Source: Sarcina sp. DSM 11001
GTDB taxonomy: Bacteria; Bacillota; Clostridia; Lachnospirales; Lachnospiraceae
Reading direction: 5' to 3'
Assembly (NCBI RefSeq): GCF_900101015.1
Contig: NZ_FNFZ01000013.1
Location: forward strand, 48,448 to 112,447
Length of the DNA: 64,000 nt
Part shown: one piece after another, positions 8,787-17,932 of the stretch
How positions within the stretch are numbered: position 1 is the first letter of the stretch
How the letters are laid out: each line of letters starts with the position of its first letter
The notes under the pieces: generated by a model
Told to the model about the DNA's origin: nothing
Databases searched by the model: none
Seen by the model: only the letters and a program-made list of their open reading frames with translations
Position numbers and translations under genes: made by a program

Positions 8787-9578
8787 TCAGTCTTTCAGAT
8801 CGACATTTTTTACGTCGAGCAGCAGCATATGCCCAGGGGCGTGGGTGATCGCGAAATCCGGCTTGACGTTCATGACCACCGACTGGGGGGTCACACCACA
8901 GGGCCAGAACATGGTCACTTCGTCTTCATGAATATCAACGGGATCGCCGAATTCCGGATGGTTGATGTCTTTGATCCCGATGATGGAAGGGTCGCCGATG
9001 TGGATCGGGCTTCCGTGCACCTTGGGGAGCTGGGCTGTGACAGTCACGGCCTTCACGACCTGTTCCGGAGGGACAGGCCGCATGGAGACGACCATCTTTC
9101 CGGAAAAAACACCGGCGGGAACAGTATCGATCCCCGTGATGTACATGGGGACATTGCGGCCCATGGTGTTGTGCCGCATTTCGATGCCTGCCTCGATCAT
9201 TTCCGATTCAAAACTAAAAGAACAGCCGATCAGAAAGCTCACGAGATCATCGCTCCAGAACTGTTCGACATCTGTGTATTCCCCGGTGCAGACGCCTTTT
9301 TCATAGATCCTGTATCTGGGGAAATCTTTTGCGATATCGCAGTCCTCAGCGACGAACTTTGTGAACCGGCTTCCGGTGTCCAGGACCTCCAGCACAGGGC
9401 AGGCTTTGGGGTTGCGCTGTGCGAAGAGAAGGAAATCATAGGCATGCTCTTTGCGGAGCACGATGAGATTTGCCTGCGCGTAACCGGGACACAGGCCGCT
9501 GGTGGGCTCCGTAAAACGGCCTTCGCGGATGATGTGTCTCATTTCGACAGGGGTTAAGCCTTTATAGTCGCTGATCAT
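8787..9578 (-). CDS. YcsI-like putative hydro-lyase (DUF1445 family)
   Basis: 263 residues. Belongs to the DUF1445/YcsI family, members of which include D-glutamate cyclase and putative hydro-lyases; in Bacillus subtilis ycsI lies in the kip/5-oxoprolinase operon, as here. Typical stretches: TSGLCPGYAQANL, CSFSFESEMIEAG, RHNTMGRNVPMY, FWPCGVTPQ and ITHAPGHMLLLD. The start was set at MISDYKG behind GGGAGGAAGAAG; the longer frame (to 9608) lacks a site. Its ATG overlaps the stop of pxpC (9575-9578), implying translational coupling. A role in making or racemising the 5-oxoproline substrate is inferred. Confidence 0.85.
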   Translation of the reverse strand: MISDYKGLTPVEMRHIIREGRFTEPTSGLCPGYAQANLIVLRKEHAYDFLLFAQRNPKACPVLEVLDTGSRFTKFVAEDCDIAKDFPRYRIYEKGVCTGEYTDVEQFWSDDLVSFLIGCSFSFESEMIEAGIEMRHNTMGRNVPMYITGIDTVPAGVFSGKMVVSMRPVPPEQVVKAVTVTAQLPKVHGSPIHIGDPSIIGIKDINHPEFGDPVDIHEDEVTMFWPCGVTPQSVVMNVKPDFAITHAPGHMLLLDVKNVDLKD

Positions 9579-10708
9579 CTTCTTCCTCCCTTCCTGCTGT
9601 TGTTCCACTGACCCCGTCTCCAGCCGGTCCTCCGGCTTCCGTTGTCTGCAGAACGAAGTTTCTGTACTGTGATACTTTGCAGCCCGGCTGCCGGGACCCC
9701 GCTGCCCTGAGATGCCGTGTCAGATGCCTCCGCGAGGTTCCGTGACGGTCCGCCTTCCTTGAGCAATCTGCAGTGCTCCTTCCAGGCCTTGTCCGCCTCC
9801 CTCATCAGGCGCTGGGCTTCCTTTACTGTACATTTTACAAACTGCACCTTCCGGCCCGGACGGAGCTGGGCGAAGAGGGGGATGTCCACATCGATGAGTG
9901 AAGCGATCTTCGCGTAGCCTCCGGTAGTCTGCCGGTCTGCCATCATTACGATAGGTTCTCCCGTGCCGGAGATCTGAACACTGCCGTTGACGATCCCGTC
10001 CGAGAGAATATCGTAACCGTTCTTTGAGGCCACTGCCGGACCGCTCAGGCGGAATCCCATGCGGTCGCTGTGGCTGCTGATCTCATAGGCGCTCTCATAA
10101 AAAGTTCGGATCCCCTCCTCAGTAAACATTTCCTCCTGCGGGCCGGGGACCACGCGCACTTTCGTTATTCCCGAATCAGTGGAAGCACTGAGCTGCCGTT
10201 CCGGAACCCAGCGCCAGGACAGGTCTTGCTGTCCTTTTTCCGGGTGCCTCAGTCCAATGACATCTCCGGCACGGAGAGCTCTTCCTTCAAATCCGCCGAT
10301 GCCGCAGCGCAGGTTGGTGCTCCTGCTGCCCATCACCTCCGGGATATCGAGCCCGCCCGCCACCGCGAGGGATCCGTAAGTGCCGGCATTTCCCGTAGTG
10401 ATCCTGACAGTTGCGCCTGCAGGCACATGTACTGCCTTGTCTGCGGGGTAGACCTTTCCGCCGACATCGATGCCGAAATCTCCGCCGCAGACCGCGAGAT
10501 TGACTTCCTCGTCAAATTCAAGGATCGGTCCTATGAGGCAGAATTCGAGGACGGCTTCATCATCCTGATTGTCCACCAGCACGTTCGCCATCCTGGAAGC
10601 GACCTTGTCAATAAATCCTCCCGGCGCAAACCCGCTGTTCTGATATCCGAGTCTTCCCTTGTCCTGAACCGTGGTGCGGGGGCCGGGAAAGATCACATGC
10701 ATTGCCAT
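9575..10708 (-). CDS. pxpC: 5-oxoprolinase subunit C (biotin-dependent carboxylase-like, KipA family)
   Basis: 377 residues. Homologous to the C-terminal half of allophanate hydrolase/urea carboxylase-type domains. Hallmarks: GPRTTVQDKGRLGYQNSGFAPGGFID near the start, a SLAVAGGLDIPEVMGSRST segment, and TGGYAKIASLIDVD. The ATG at 10708 has GAGAGGAG upstream, just after the pxpB stop; a GTG nine codons earlier is in frame but less likely. The C-terminal ~50 residues (Ser/Gly/Arg-rich, ending RKGGRR) look like a nonconserved extension. It works with PxpA and PxpB. Confidence 0.92.
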   Translation of the reverse strand: MAMHVIFPGPRTTVQDKGRLGYQNSGFAPGGFIDKVASRMANVLVDNQDDEAVLEFCLIGPILEFDEEVNLAVCGGDFGIDVGGKVYPADKAVHVPAGATVRITTGNAGTYGSLAVAGGLDIPEVMGSRSTNLRCGIGGFEGRALRAGDVIGLRHPEKGQQDLSWRWVPERQLSASTDSGITKVRVVPGPQEEMFTEEGIRTFYESAYEISSHSDRMGFRLSGPAVASKNGYDILSDGIVNGSVQISGTGEPIVMMADRQTTGGYAKIASLIDVDIPLFAQLRPGRKVQFVKCTVKEAQRLMREADKAWKEHCRLLKEGGPSRNLAEASDTASQGSGVPAAGLQSITVQKLRSADNGSRRTGWRRGQWNNSRKGGRR

Positions 10709-10716
10709 GTTCTGCG

Positions 10717-11442
10717 TCACTCCTCTCTGATCCACTCATATTGATAGGTCCTGTCCTCGACCTGCTGTCTGATCTCACGGAACCGCCTCTCTGTGATCGG
10801 TACAAAGTGAATGTATTCTCCTGCCTCGTAAAGGATCGGCTTTTCGCGTTCATGATCATACAGCTCCAGTGGTGTACGTCCGATGATCTGCCATCCTCCC
10901 GGGGAAACCAGGGGATAAATACCTGTCTGGTCCGCCGCGATCCCTACAGAACCCTTCTCGAGACGCTCCCTGGGATTTTTCAGGCGCGGAGTGCTGAGCG
11001 CCCGGTCCATACCGCCCAGATAGACGAACCCGGGCATAAAGCCGAGCATGTAGATCAGATAATCCACACGGGTATGCCGGCGGATCACCTCTTCTTCCGA
11101 AAATCCCGAATGTGCGCAGACTGCCGGCAGGTCCGGACCATATTCCCCTCCGTAGCAGACCGGGATCAGGATCGTCCTTTTCTGACCGGCTTCTCCGTCT
11201 GTATCCATCAGGGAAAGCTCTTCCCTCAGGCGGTCCGCCAGTTCATCATACCCGATGACGAGGGCATTGTAATGCACCATAAGCGTGGCATAGGTCTGTA
11301 CGTATTCCGAGACCCCTTCAATTATTTTGCTGCTGAGATATTTCCTGGCGATGCGCACGATCCTGCTGATCTCCGGGTCGATCTCATTTCCAAAGACGAT
11401 GGTCAGGGCGGAATCCCCCACCGGCAGTATTCTGTAATCCAT
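10717..11442 (-). CDS. pxpB: 5-oxoprolinase subunit B (KipI family)
   Basis: 241 residues. N terminus YRILPVGDSALTIVFGNEID and the later IPVCYGGEYGPDL, LGFMPGFVYLGGMD and GIYPLVSPGGWQIIGRTP are standard for PxpB/KipI. It forms the PxpBC part of ATP-dependent 5-oxoprolinase; the B. subtilis homologue also inhibits the sporulation kinase KinA. AAAGGA precedes the ATG. It lies between the transporter gene and pxpC with gaps of 63 and 8 bases. Confidence 0.93.
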   Translation of the reverse strand: MDYRILPVGDSALTIVFGNEIDPEISRIVRIARKYLSSKIIEGVSEYVQTYATLMVHYNALVIGYDELADRLREELSLMDTDGEAGQKRTILIPVCYGGEYGPDLPAVCAHSGFSEEEVIRRHTRVDYLIYMLGFMPGFVYLGGMDRALSTPRLKNPRERLEKGSVGIAADQTGIYPLVSPGGWQIIGRTPLELYDHEREKPILYEAGEYIHFVPITERRFREIRQQVEDRTYQYEWIREE

Positions 11443-11505
11443 AAATAATCCTTTGAAATGATGAAAGGTACACTGACAGCCGTTTTTTTGACCTGACTAT
11501 GCGGA

Positions 11506-12774
11506 TCAGGCGGAAAGCAGTGCCTGAAGTCCTGTGATAAATGCGCGCATGTTTCTCGCGGCAATGAAGATAAAGACTGCGATCACGATGACGACAAGGA
11601 CATTGAACCATGTCTTGTTTTTGTATTCCTTCATGATGGCGGTGTCGTTTGCGACGATCAGAAGAAGGATGCCTGTGATGGGCAGAAGCAGCGCGTTCGC
11701 GGCCTGTGCGAACAGAATGATCTGTGTGGGGCTGGCGCCCAGTGTGCAGGTGGCAAAAATACCAAATGCGAGGACGATGATCCAGAATACCTTGAAGCGG
11801 GCTTCCTTCATGTCTTCACCCCAGCCGAGAATACCGGAGGAGGCGAACGCTGCAGCCAGCGGAGCGGTGAGCGCGCTGGAGATGCCTGCTGCAAAGAGGC
11901 CGATCCCGAAGATCACAGTCGCCCAGCTGCCCAGAAGGGGAGTCAGGGCTTTGGCCATATCGGCACCGGACGCGATCGTGCCGCCGGTGGCGTGGATCGT
12001 AGCGGCGGCGCATATGATGATCGACATGGAAATGATGCCCCCGAGTCCGATGGAAATGACAGAATCAAATCTGGAATTGCCCAGTGCGTCCTCTTTGTCG
12101 CCGGTCTTTCCCCACTTGGTGGAAGCGGAAGCGGCATGGAGATAAATATTATAAGGCACAACGGTCGTTCCCATCAGGGCTGCGACCGTCATCCAGTCGC
12201 CTCCGTCCGGGACCCTGAAACCGAACAGACCGCTGAAAACAGCGCCCCAGTCCGGTTTGGCAGCAAACGCACAGATCAGGAAGATCACTCCCATCAGCAC
12301 GACAAGCGCCGTGAGGAAGTTTTCCACCCGTTGATAGCTGCCGGAGAAAAGCAGGAAAAAAGCGATGATCCCCAGGATAAGCGCAAGAATGATCTTGGCG
12401 GTCTGATTGTTCGCCGCAGGGATCGCAGCCTGGATACCGAGGATCGATCCGGTAAGGTTGCCTGTCTCATAGGCAATGTTGCCGACAAAGACTGCCGCAA
12501 TGACAAGAATGGAGATCAGGACACGCGCTCCGACACCTGTGAACTTTGCACGCAGAGCTTCACCCAGTCCCATCCCGGAAACAATACCGAGCCGCGCAGC
12601 CATGGACTGCATGACAATGACGGAGATGACGGACAGAAGCATTGCCCAGAGCAGTGTGTAGCCTGCCGTGGCTCCGGAAATGGAGCACGATGTGACAGTG
12701 CCGGGCCCTATAAATGCCGCTGCGACCAGAGCGCCGGGTCCCACATTCTTAATCCTTGTAGCCAGTTTACTCAT
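11506..12774 (-). CDS. NRAMP-related permease, YcsG-like, lacking metal-binding motifs
   Basis: 422 residues, about 11 membrane spans, clearly NRAMP-fold. The TM1 DPGN metal motif is replaced by GPGT (AAFIGPGTVTSCS), and the TM6 MPH motif by VPYN (GTTVVPYNIYLHAAS). True manganese/iron NRAMPs need the Asp and Met, so metal transport is unlikely. As the first gene of the 5-oxoproline operon, and the counterpart of B. subtilis ycsG, it is a candidate importer of 5-oxoproline or a related amino acid (inference). GAGGAGGT precedes the ATG. Confidence 0.88.
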   Translation of the reverse strand: MSKLATRIKNVGPGALVAAAFIGPGTVTSCSISGATAGYTLLWAMLLSVISVIVMQSMAARLGIVSGMGLGEALRAKFTGVGARVLISILVIAAVFVGNIAYETGNLTGSILGIQAAIPAANNQTAKIILALILGIIAFFLLFSGSYQRVENFLTALVVLMGVIFLICAFAAKPDWGAVFSGLFGFRVPDGGDWMTVAALMGTTVVPYNIYLHAASASTKWGKTGDKEDALGNSRFDSVISIGLGGIISMSIIICAAATIHATGGTIASGADMAKALTPLLGSWATVIFGIGLFAAGISSALTAPLAAAFASSGILGWGEDMKEARFKVFWIIVLAFGIFATCTLGASPTQIILFAQAANALLLPITGILLLIVANDTAIMKEYKNKTWFNVLVVIVIAVFIFIAARNMRAFITGLQALLSA

Positions 12775-12999
12775 ACAAATACCTCCTCTATGTTATTTAA
12801 TGATCCGCGCACTGATTGAAAAAACGCACGTGAATCTTCAACATTCTACTATGGAAAAACGACAGGCGCAATAAATGATGGCCATGTTACTCTCAGACCG
12901 GCACGAAATTCGAGGCGTTTTTCGCGTGTTTTTCGCCAAAAACCGGAGTTTTAACCGGGACATCGCGGGATAGAATTGACCGTAAGGTATTGATTTACC

Positions 13000-13039
13000 C
13001 TGCGGTATACGGCAGTATATTCTGTAAAAGTTTTTACAG
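13000..13039. promoter_or_regulatory. Two adjacent dyads in a divergent control region
   Basis: CTGCGGTATACGGCAG (13000-13015) is a 16-base palindrome with one mismatched pair around GTATAC. CTGTAAAAGTTTTTACAG (13022-13039) is a second, nearly perfect dyad. They lie between the 5-oxoproline operon (leftward) and the M20 amidohydrolase (rightward). The GTATAC core matches the operators near lctP. A TTGACC lies at 12978, but no convincing -10 was found. Confidence 0.5.
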
Positions 13040-13050
13040 ATCGCGGGGCG

Positions 13051-13072
13051 CAAGACTCGCGGGCGGGTCTTG
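13051..13072. repeat. 22-base hairpin, dispersed family 2
   Basis: CAAGACTCGC-GG-GCGGGTCTTG, followed by AATCTTCATCGCGCAATAC. It differs from the 1273 and 22670 copies in the loop and by an A-to-G change that leaves a G-U pair in the stem. Confidence 0.8.
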
Positions 13073-13154
13073 AATCTTCATCGCGCAATACCCGTGGCTT
13101 CAGACGTCTTTGGATACGTGTGTATGAACAGATACAAAAAGGATGGACAGATCG

Positions 13155-14399
13155 ATGACTAATCTAAAAAAGTATATAGAAATGAACCTGACTGAATCTG
13201 AGGAAAAAAGACTGATCGAGTTTAAGAGGGACATGCATATGCATCCGGAGCTGTCTCATCAGGAATTTCGGACAACGGAAAAAATCAGGGATTTTCTCCG
13301 GACGATTCCCGGAGTGGAAATCCTGGATCTGCACAGAGATCTGACTGGTGTGGCGGCGAGGATCCGGGGGACGAAGATATCTGATGCTTCGGATATATCT
13401 GCTGCTTCGGATACAGGGAGACCAGAACCTGCGGTCAGTGAGATCGGTCTGCGCGCCGATATCGATGCCATCAGGCAGAAGGAGTGTTACGAGAGTCCCT
13501 GGAAGTCGAGGACAGAGGGTGTCATGCATGCCTGCGGCCACGATTTCCATACAGCTTCCCTCCTGGGAGCTGCGATGCTCCTCTCAAAATGCAGGGACAA
13601 GTGGCAGGGCACGGTGGATCTTTTGTTCCAGGAGGCGGAAGAGACGACTGACGGCGCAAAGGAAATGATCGATGCGGGATTGTTTGAGGTGATCCATCCG
13701 CAGATGTTTTTCGGATTTCACAACCGGCCGGAGGTGGAAGCCGGGAAGGTCGTCTGCCACAGGGGCGCCCTGATGGCAGCGAAGACAAACTTTCATATTA
13801 CGGTGAAGGGGGTAGGAGGCCATGGCGGAAACCCCCATCTCTGCACGGATCCTATCGTCTGCGCGGCAGCGATGATCCAGGCTCTGCAGACTATTGTCAG
13901 CCGCAACACCGACCCTCTGCAGAGCGTCGTCATGACGATCGGCTCGATCCACGGCGGGAGCGTTGAGAATCTGATCTCGGATGAGGTGAAGATGACTGCC
14001 AGCATCCGTGCTCTGGAACCAGAGGCAAAGGAAAAAGCCGTCCTTCGGGCTGAGGAGATCATTTACGGGACAGCGCGCACCTACGGCTGTGAAGCGAAGA
14101 TCACTTACCGGGAGATCCTTCCGCCCGTTTTGAATACCGATGAGATGTATGAACTGGCCAGAAAGGCGGCGGTGACTGCCGTCGGGGAAGCTGATGTCAT
14201 AGATGCGCGGCCGACCATGGCAAGTGAGGATTTTTCCCTCATCATGGACAGGATACCCTCCTTTTTTTACTGGATCGGGAGCGGCACACCAGGGGAGGTC
14301 CCGCATGCATGGCACAGTGAAGCCTTCCATACCGACAACAGGGGGATCAGGATCGCGGCAGTGACCATGGCCTGTGCGGCGGCAGAGGTGCTGGGGTAA
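13155..14399 (+). CDS. M20-family amidohydrolase (N-acyl-amino-acid deacylase type)
   Basis: 414 residues. A zinc-dependent hydrolase that removes acyl groups from amino acids or related amides. Motifs: MHMHPELSHQEF, HACGHDFHTASLLGAA (metal His), QEAEETTDGAKEM (catalytic Glu), FHNRPEVEAG and the C-terminal ASEDFSLIM. The dimerisation domain (about residues 190-305, HITVKGVGGHGGNPH) is present. An ATG at 13143 is also in frame, but 13155 has GGATGG at better spacing. It is divergent from the 5-oxoproline operon and might supply amino acids to it, which is speculative. Confidence 0.9.
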   Translation: MTNLKKYIEMNLTESEEKRLIEFKRDMHMHPELSHQEFRTTEKIRDFLRTIPGVEILDLHRDLTGVAARIRGTKISDASDISAASDTGRPEPAVSEIGLRADIDAIRQKECYESPWKSRTEGVMHACGHDFHTASLLGAAMLLSKCRDKWQGTVDLLFQEAEETTDGAKEMIDAGLFEVIHPQMFFGFHNRPEVEAGKVVCHRGALMAAKTNFHITVKGVGGHGGNPHLCTDPIVCAAAMIQALQTIVSRNTDPLQSVVMTIGSIHGGSVENLISDEVKMTASIRALEPEAKEKAVLRAEEIIYGTARTYGCEAKITYREILPPVLNTDEMYELARKAAVTAVGEADVIDARPTMASEDFSLIMDRIPSFFYWIGSGTPGEVPHAWHSEAFHTDNRGIRIAAVTMACAAAEVLG

Positions 14400-14575
14400 A
14401 AAGTCCCTGATGATCAACTGGTGAAAAAATCAACTGACGAAAAAACCAACTGACAAAAAATCTCCTGAAAAAAACTCCTGAGAAACTCCTGAGAAAAATC
14501 TTCTGAAAAAATCACCTGGGAAAAAACCTGAAAATATGATTTGAGAAAAATCTTCTGGTAAAAAGTCTTCTGAAG
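14400..14575 (+). repeat. Degenerate tandem repeat after the amidohydrolase gene
   Basis: Directly behind the stop codon, about ten loosely related units such as AAATCAACTGACG, AAACTCCTGAG and AAATCTTCTG follow at roughly 12-18-base intervals. The rest of the gap to 14857 holds the family-1 fragment at 14686 and nothing else recognised. Confidence 0.65.
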
Positions 14576-14685
14576 AAACGATCAATACCTCCGCACCTGA
14601 TTTTTTTCGAGTGAAGGCAGAATGAAACAGAATTATATGATAAAATAAGAGAGCAGACAAAGACCGCGCGGGGATAAATGCGTAC

Positions 14686-14726
14686 TTCATACATGTTTGC
14701 GGGCACTCGCCCATGCCACAAGTATG
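14686..14726 (+). repeat. Family-1 element, right-end fragment
   Basis: Only the tail of the element remains: TTCATACATGTTTGC, hairpin GGGC-ACTC-GCCC, and a closing ACAAGTATG that pairs with CATACATGT. The hairpin keeps the stem of copy 1 but has a different loop. Confidence 0.7.
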
Positions 14727-14857
14727 TCAAATTGATCCTGCGGGTATAAATGTATATTCCCGGCAGATGACTGAAGCAGGTGCAGCTTATGTACAGTTAT
14801 CCCGCGTCGGCAACTTATTTTTATAATCTTTTTTAAAGTAACAGGAGGGTTTTTGAA

Positions 14858-15436
14858 ATGGCAAAAAAGGTTTTACTCTTGTGCGGCGATTTTACTGAAG
14901 ATTACGAGACAATGGTTCCTTTCCAGGCCCTTGGGGTCCTGGGCTATCAGGTCGATGCAGTCTGCCCGGATAAGAAGGCAGGAGAAACTGTCGCGACTGC
15001 TGTCCATGATTTCCTCGGAGAGCAGACTTATACGGAACTGAGGGGTCACAATTTTGCCCTCACAGCAGATTTTGACGCGGTTAAGACAGAAGACTATGAG
15101 GGTCTCTTCATCACCGGAGGACGTGCTCCGGAATACATCCGGCTGAACGCCCGCGTGCTGGAGATCGTGCGTGAATTCTTTGCGGCCAATAAACCGGTCG
15201 CAGCGATCTGCCACGGTCCTCAGGTGCTCGCTGCAGCGGGTGTGCTGAAGGGCTATAAGGCAACCGCCTATCCCGCAGTCGGTCCTGATGTCACACTGGC
15301 AGGCGGAAACTATGTAGAAGTTCCTGTGGACCAGGCTGTTGTTGACAGGAATCTTGTCACTGCTCCCGCATGGCCCGGAGATACTGCTATTGTCCGTGCG
15401 TTTGCCGAGCTGATGGGAGCAAAGATTACGATCTGA
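14858..15436 (+). CDS. DJ-1/PfpI-family protein
   Basis: 192 residues of the DJ-1/PfpI glutamine-amidotransferase-like fold. The nucleophile elbow is [14 protein letters not shown] (Cys about residue 119) and the partner Glu sits in GDFTEDYE at the N terminus. Family members act as deglycases/glyoxalases, chaperones or peptidases; the longer insertion at residues 40-65 resembles the PfpI-like general stress subgroup. AGGAGGG stands before the ATG. It is likely monocistronic, with an inverted repeat at 15546. Confidence 0.88.
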   Translation: MAKKVLLLCGDFTEDYETMVPFQALGVLGYQVDAVCPDKKAGETVATAVHDFLGEQTYTELRGHNFALTADFDAVKTEDYEGLFITGGRAPEYIRLNARVLEIVREFFAANKPVAAICHGPQVLAAAGVLKGYKATAYPAVGPDVTLAGGNYVEVPVDQAVVDRNLVTAPAWPGDTAIVRAFAELMGAKITI

Positions 15437-15545
15437 CCGGAAACTGGATAACAGGGTCCCGGCATTATATGCTGCGGCAGAAACCGTTTACTGATGGATA
15501 TTCATTGATGCATAACTGATAGGAACGGATAGACTGATAATCACT

Positions 15546-15589
15546 GATAGAAATGTCCTGCGGTTGCAGAGCTGCAGGACATTTCTATC
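15546..15589. terminator. Long inverted repeat, probable terminator
   Basis: Perfect 16-base-pair stem (15546-15561 with 15574-15589), 12-base loop, about 110 bases after the DJ-1 gene. The plus strand lacks a T run, so termination could be weak or the stem may do something else. Confidence 0.6.
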
Positions 15590-15677
15590 GAGTCTTCACC
15601 ACGAATGGTTTTTAGCGCACATGATGTACCATTCATTACATGAAGCGCGAAAACACTGAACAGGGGACATTATCGTC

Positions 15678-16604
15678 ATGGACACACAGGGAGAAAAACT
15701 GATCAGCTCTGAGAGGTATCCGCAGAAAGCCCGCGGGATGCTGATGATGGCCATCGCCTCGACATGTTTTTCCCTGGGGGGACTTCTGATCAAGATGATC
15801 CCCTGGAATCCTCTGACGATCAACGGAGTGAGAAATCTGATCGCAGCCTGTGTGATCGGCGGATTTATCCGCCTGACACAACATCCTCTCAAATGGAACT
15901 TTACAGTGTTGACAGGAGCGGTCTGCATGGCCGGTGTCACGACCTTTTTTACCATCGCAAATAAGCTGACGACGGCAGGGAACGCGATCGTTCTGCAGTA
16001 TTCGGCACCTGTCTGGATCATCCTGCTGAGTTTTCTGTTTTTCAGGGACAAGCCTGACAGGTCCCAGGGAATCACGATCGGATTTGTCCTGGCCGGGATT
16101 CTGTGTTTCTTTTTTGACAGTCTGTCCGCCGGCAAGATCCTGGGAGACCTTCTGGCGCTTTTGTCCGGCTTGTTTTATGCAGGAATGTTCATGTTGAACC
16201 GGTTTGAAAAAGGGGATGCCCTGTCCTCCATGTTTTTCGGACAGCTTCTTTGCGGCATTTTCCTGTCCCCCTTCCTGATCCGGGAGACGGTGTTTACTCC
16301 CGGCGTCCTGACAGCAGTATTCGTGCTCGGTGCGGTCCAGGTCGGCCTGGCCTATATCTTTTTTTCCATCGGGACCCGGCTGACGGATCCGGTCTCGGCG
16401 TCTATCATCAATGCTGTCGAGCCGATCCTCAATCCTATCCTGGTGGCTGTTTTTTACGGAGAACTGCCCGCGCTCCTCTCCCTGTTCGGCGCGGCCGTTG
16501 TCATTGGAAGCATCCTGTTCTACAACCTGCGGTCCCTCTCCCGGGCCCCGGCCTGGTGCGTATCCAACCGCTCAGGAGCCAGCCGGGAGTGCCGCCCCGA
16601 TTAA
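15678..16604 (+). CDS. EamA/DMT-family permease
   Basis: 308 residues with about ten membrane spans in two EamA repeats (residues ~18-145 and ~155-290). Typical pieces are TTAGNAIVLQYSAPVWIILLS and the second-half DPVSASIINAVEPILNPI. Members of the drug/metabolite superfamily move amino acids, purines or other metabolites; the substrate is unknown. A basic, soluble C-terminal tail of about 20 residues follows the last span. The gene is 80 bases upstream of the sulfoxide reductase gene. Confidence 0.88.
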   Translation: MDTQGEKLISSERYPQKARGMLMMAIASTCFSLGGLLIKMIPWNPLTINGVRNLIAACVIGGFIRLTQHPLKWNFTVLTGAVCMAGVTTFFTIANKLTTAGNAIVLQYSAPVWIILLSFLFFRDKPDRSQGITIGFVLAGILCFFFDSLSAGKILGDLLALLSGLFYAGMFMLNRFEKGDALSSMFFGQLLCGIFLSPFLIRETVFTPGVLTAVFVLGAVQVGLAYIFFSIGTRLTDPVSASIINAVEPILNPILVAVFYGELPALLSLFGAAVVIGSILFYNLRSLSRAPAWCVSNRSGASRECRPD

Positions 16605-16684
16605 TTCAGGACTAAAAGGATACAGATGTCCCGGGTGATCAGGGACTTTCGCTGAATACTATAGTTGTATAGTTGGAGGAAAGT

Positions 16685-17158
16685 ATGGAATCTACAGATT
16701 ACAGGCTTATGTATGAACAGGCGGCGGAGATCATCAGGACAGAGCCGCATTATGTATCGGCCTTGTCCAATCTTTCAGCACTCCTTTTTCAGTCAATGGA
16801 GGGGATCAACTGGGCGGGATTTTATCTGATGGACAGAGGAAGCCTGGTTGTAGGACCTTTTCAGGGAAAAACAGCCTGTATACGGATCGAGATCGGAAAA
16901 GGGGTGTGCGGGACAGCTGTCCGGCAGCAGAGAGTCGTGCGCGTGGCGGATGTCCATGCCTTTCCCGGCCATATTGCCTGTGACGCTTACTCCCGGTCGG
17001 AAATCGTTCTGCCAATCTGGAATAAAGGCCGGATCGCCGGTGTTCTGGATATTGACAGTCCCCTGCCGGACAGGTTTGCAGCGGAAGATGAAGAGGGACT
17101 TTCCGACATCGTGCAGCTGATCGGGCAGGAAGTGGATTTTGGCGGGTTGAGAGAATAA
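16685..17158 (+). CDS. msrC: Free methionine-(R)-sulfoxide reductase (GAF domain)
   Basis: 157 residues, a single GAF domain. The three cysteines of the fRMsr family are all present: KTACIRI, GKGVCGTAV and GHIACDAYS, plus the DVHAFPGH and GVLDIDSP signatures. It reduces free L-methionine-(R)-sulfoxide to methionine in the cytosol. The ATG at 16685 sits right after GGAGGA (16675-16680); a TTG four codons upstream lies inside that site and is not used. A degenerate ATAAG-containing repeat (17159-17225) follows the stop. Confidence 0.93.
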   Translation: MESTDYRLMYEQAAEIIRTEPHYVSALSNLSALLFQSMEGINWAGFYLMDRGSLVVGPFQGKTACIRIEIGKGVCGTAVRQQRVVRVADVHAFPGHIACDAYSRSEIVLPIWNKGRIAGVLDIDSPLPDRFAAEDEEGLSDIVQLIGQEVDFGGLRE

Positions 17159-17296
17159 GGCTGAAAGTATAAGTCTGAGAGCATAAGGCAGAAAGCATAA
17201 GGTTTAGAATATAAGCTTGAGATTATCTGAAGTCACGAGAATGCGCCGGTATTATTTCAAAGCGCCCGGCTCCTGCCGTGCCATGGAGGGTTTTCT

Positions 17297-17932
17297 ATGA
17301 AAAATATTTCCGGAAGTAAAAAAATATATGCGTTTGGTTCTCTGATACTGGGGATCCTGTTGCTGCTGTGGCCGGGAAGCGCTCTCAGGGCTGTCTCCTA
17401 CGTGGCGGGCGTCATTGTCATGGCGGGCGGGATCACATCGATCCTTGCCCATTTCAGGAGCAGAAACATGGGCGGAGGTTCGGCCATTAACCTGATCGTC
17501 GGAATCATTGTGACTCTTGCAGGCGGATGGATCTTTCTCCATCCGGAGGATTTTGCGGCGATCATCCCTACAGCCATCGGGTATCTGATCGTCCTGAGCG
17601 GGATCACCAACCTGCTGCAGACTTTCACCCTCTCCCGCGCTCATTACCGCAAATGGTGGCTTTCGCTCCTGGCTGCTGTACTGACCATCTTTATGGGGAT
17701 GTTTCTGGTGAACCACGCGATCGGGATCGCGGCGACCATGGTGCGTCTGGCAGGCGCCTTTCTTCTTTTTAACGGAATTTCCGACCTGTGGATCGGCCGC
17801 CGGGTTGATCAGTATGTCTTTTACGGCAAAAGGAGGAACGGCAGTAGACGTGAAAACCAGGCCGGCGGAGGAATGCGCCGCGACACATCGGATCCGGATA
17901 TTATCGATGCGGAGGATTACCGGGAGCTCTGA
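17297..17932 (+). CDS. HdeD/DUF308-family membrane protein
   Basis: 211 residues, six predicted membrane spans in three DUF308-type hairpins (GSLILGILLLLWPGSALRAV, NLIVGIIVTLAGGWIFLHPE, AAVLTIFMGMFLVNHAIG). The charged ~40-residue C-terminal tail is cytosolic. E. coli HdeD acts in acid resistance, but the biochemical role of the family is not settled. The stop codon is directly followed by the first base of a family-1 repeat element. Confidence 0.8.
   Translation: MKNISGSKKIYAFGSLILGILLLLWPGSALRAVSYVAGVIVMAGGITSILAHFRSRNMGGGSAINLIVGIIVTLAGGWIFLHPEDFAAIIPTAIGYLIVLSGITNLLQTFTLSRAHYRKWWLSLLAAVLTIFMGMFLVNHAIGIAATMVRLAGAFLLFNGISDLWIGRRVDQYVFYGKRRNGSRRENQAGGGMRRDTSDPDIIDAEDYREL

Noticed and set aside
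11506..12774. Manganese/iron transporter annotation for the NRAMP-like gene
   Set aside because: The metal-binding DPGN and MPH motifs are missing, and the neighbours are 5-oxoproline enzymes.
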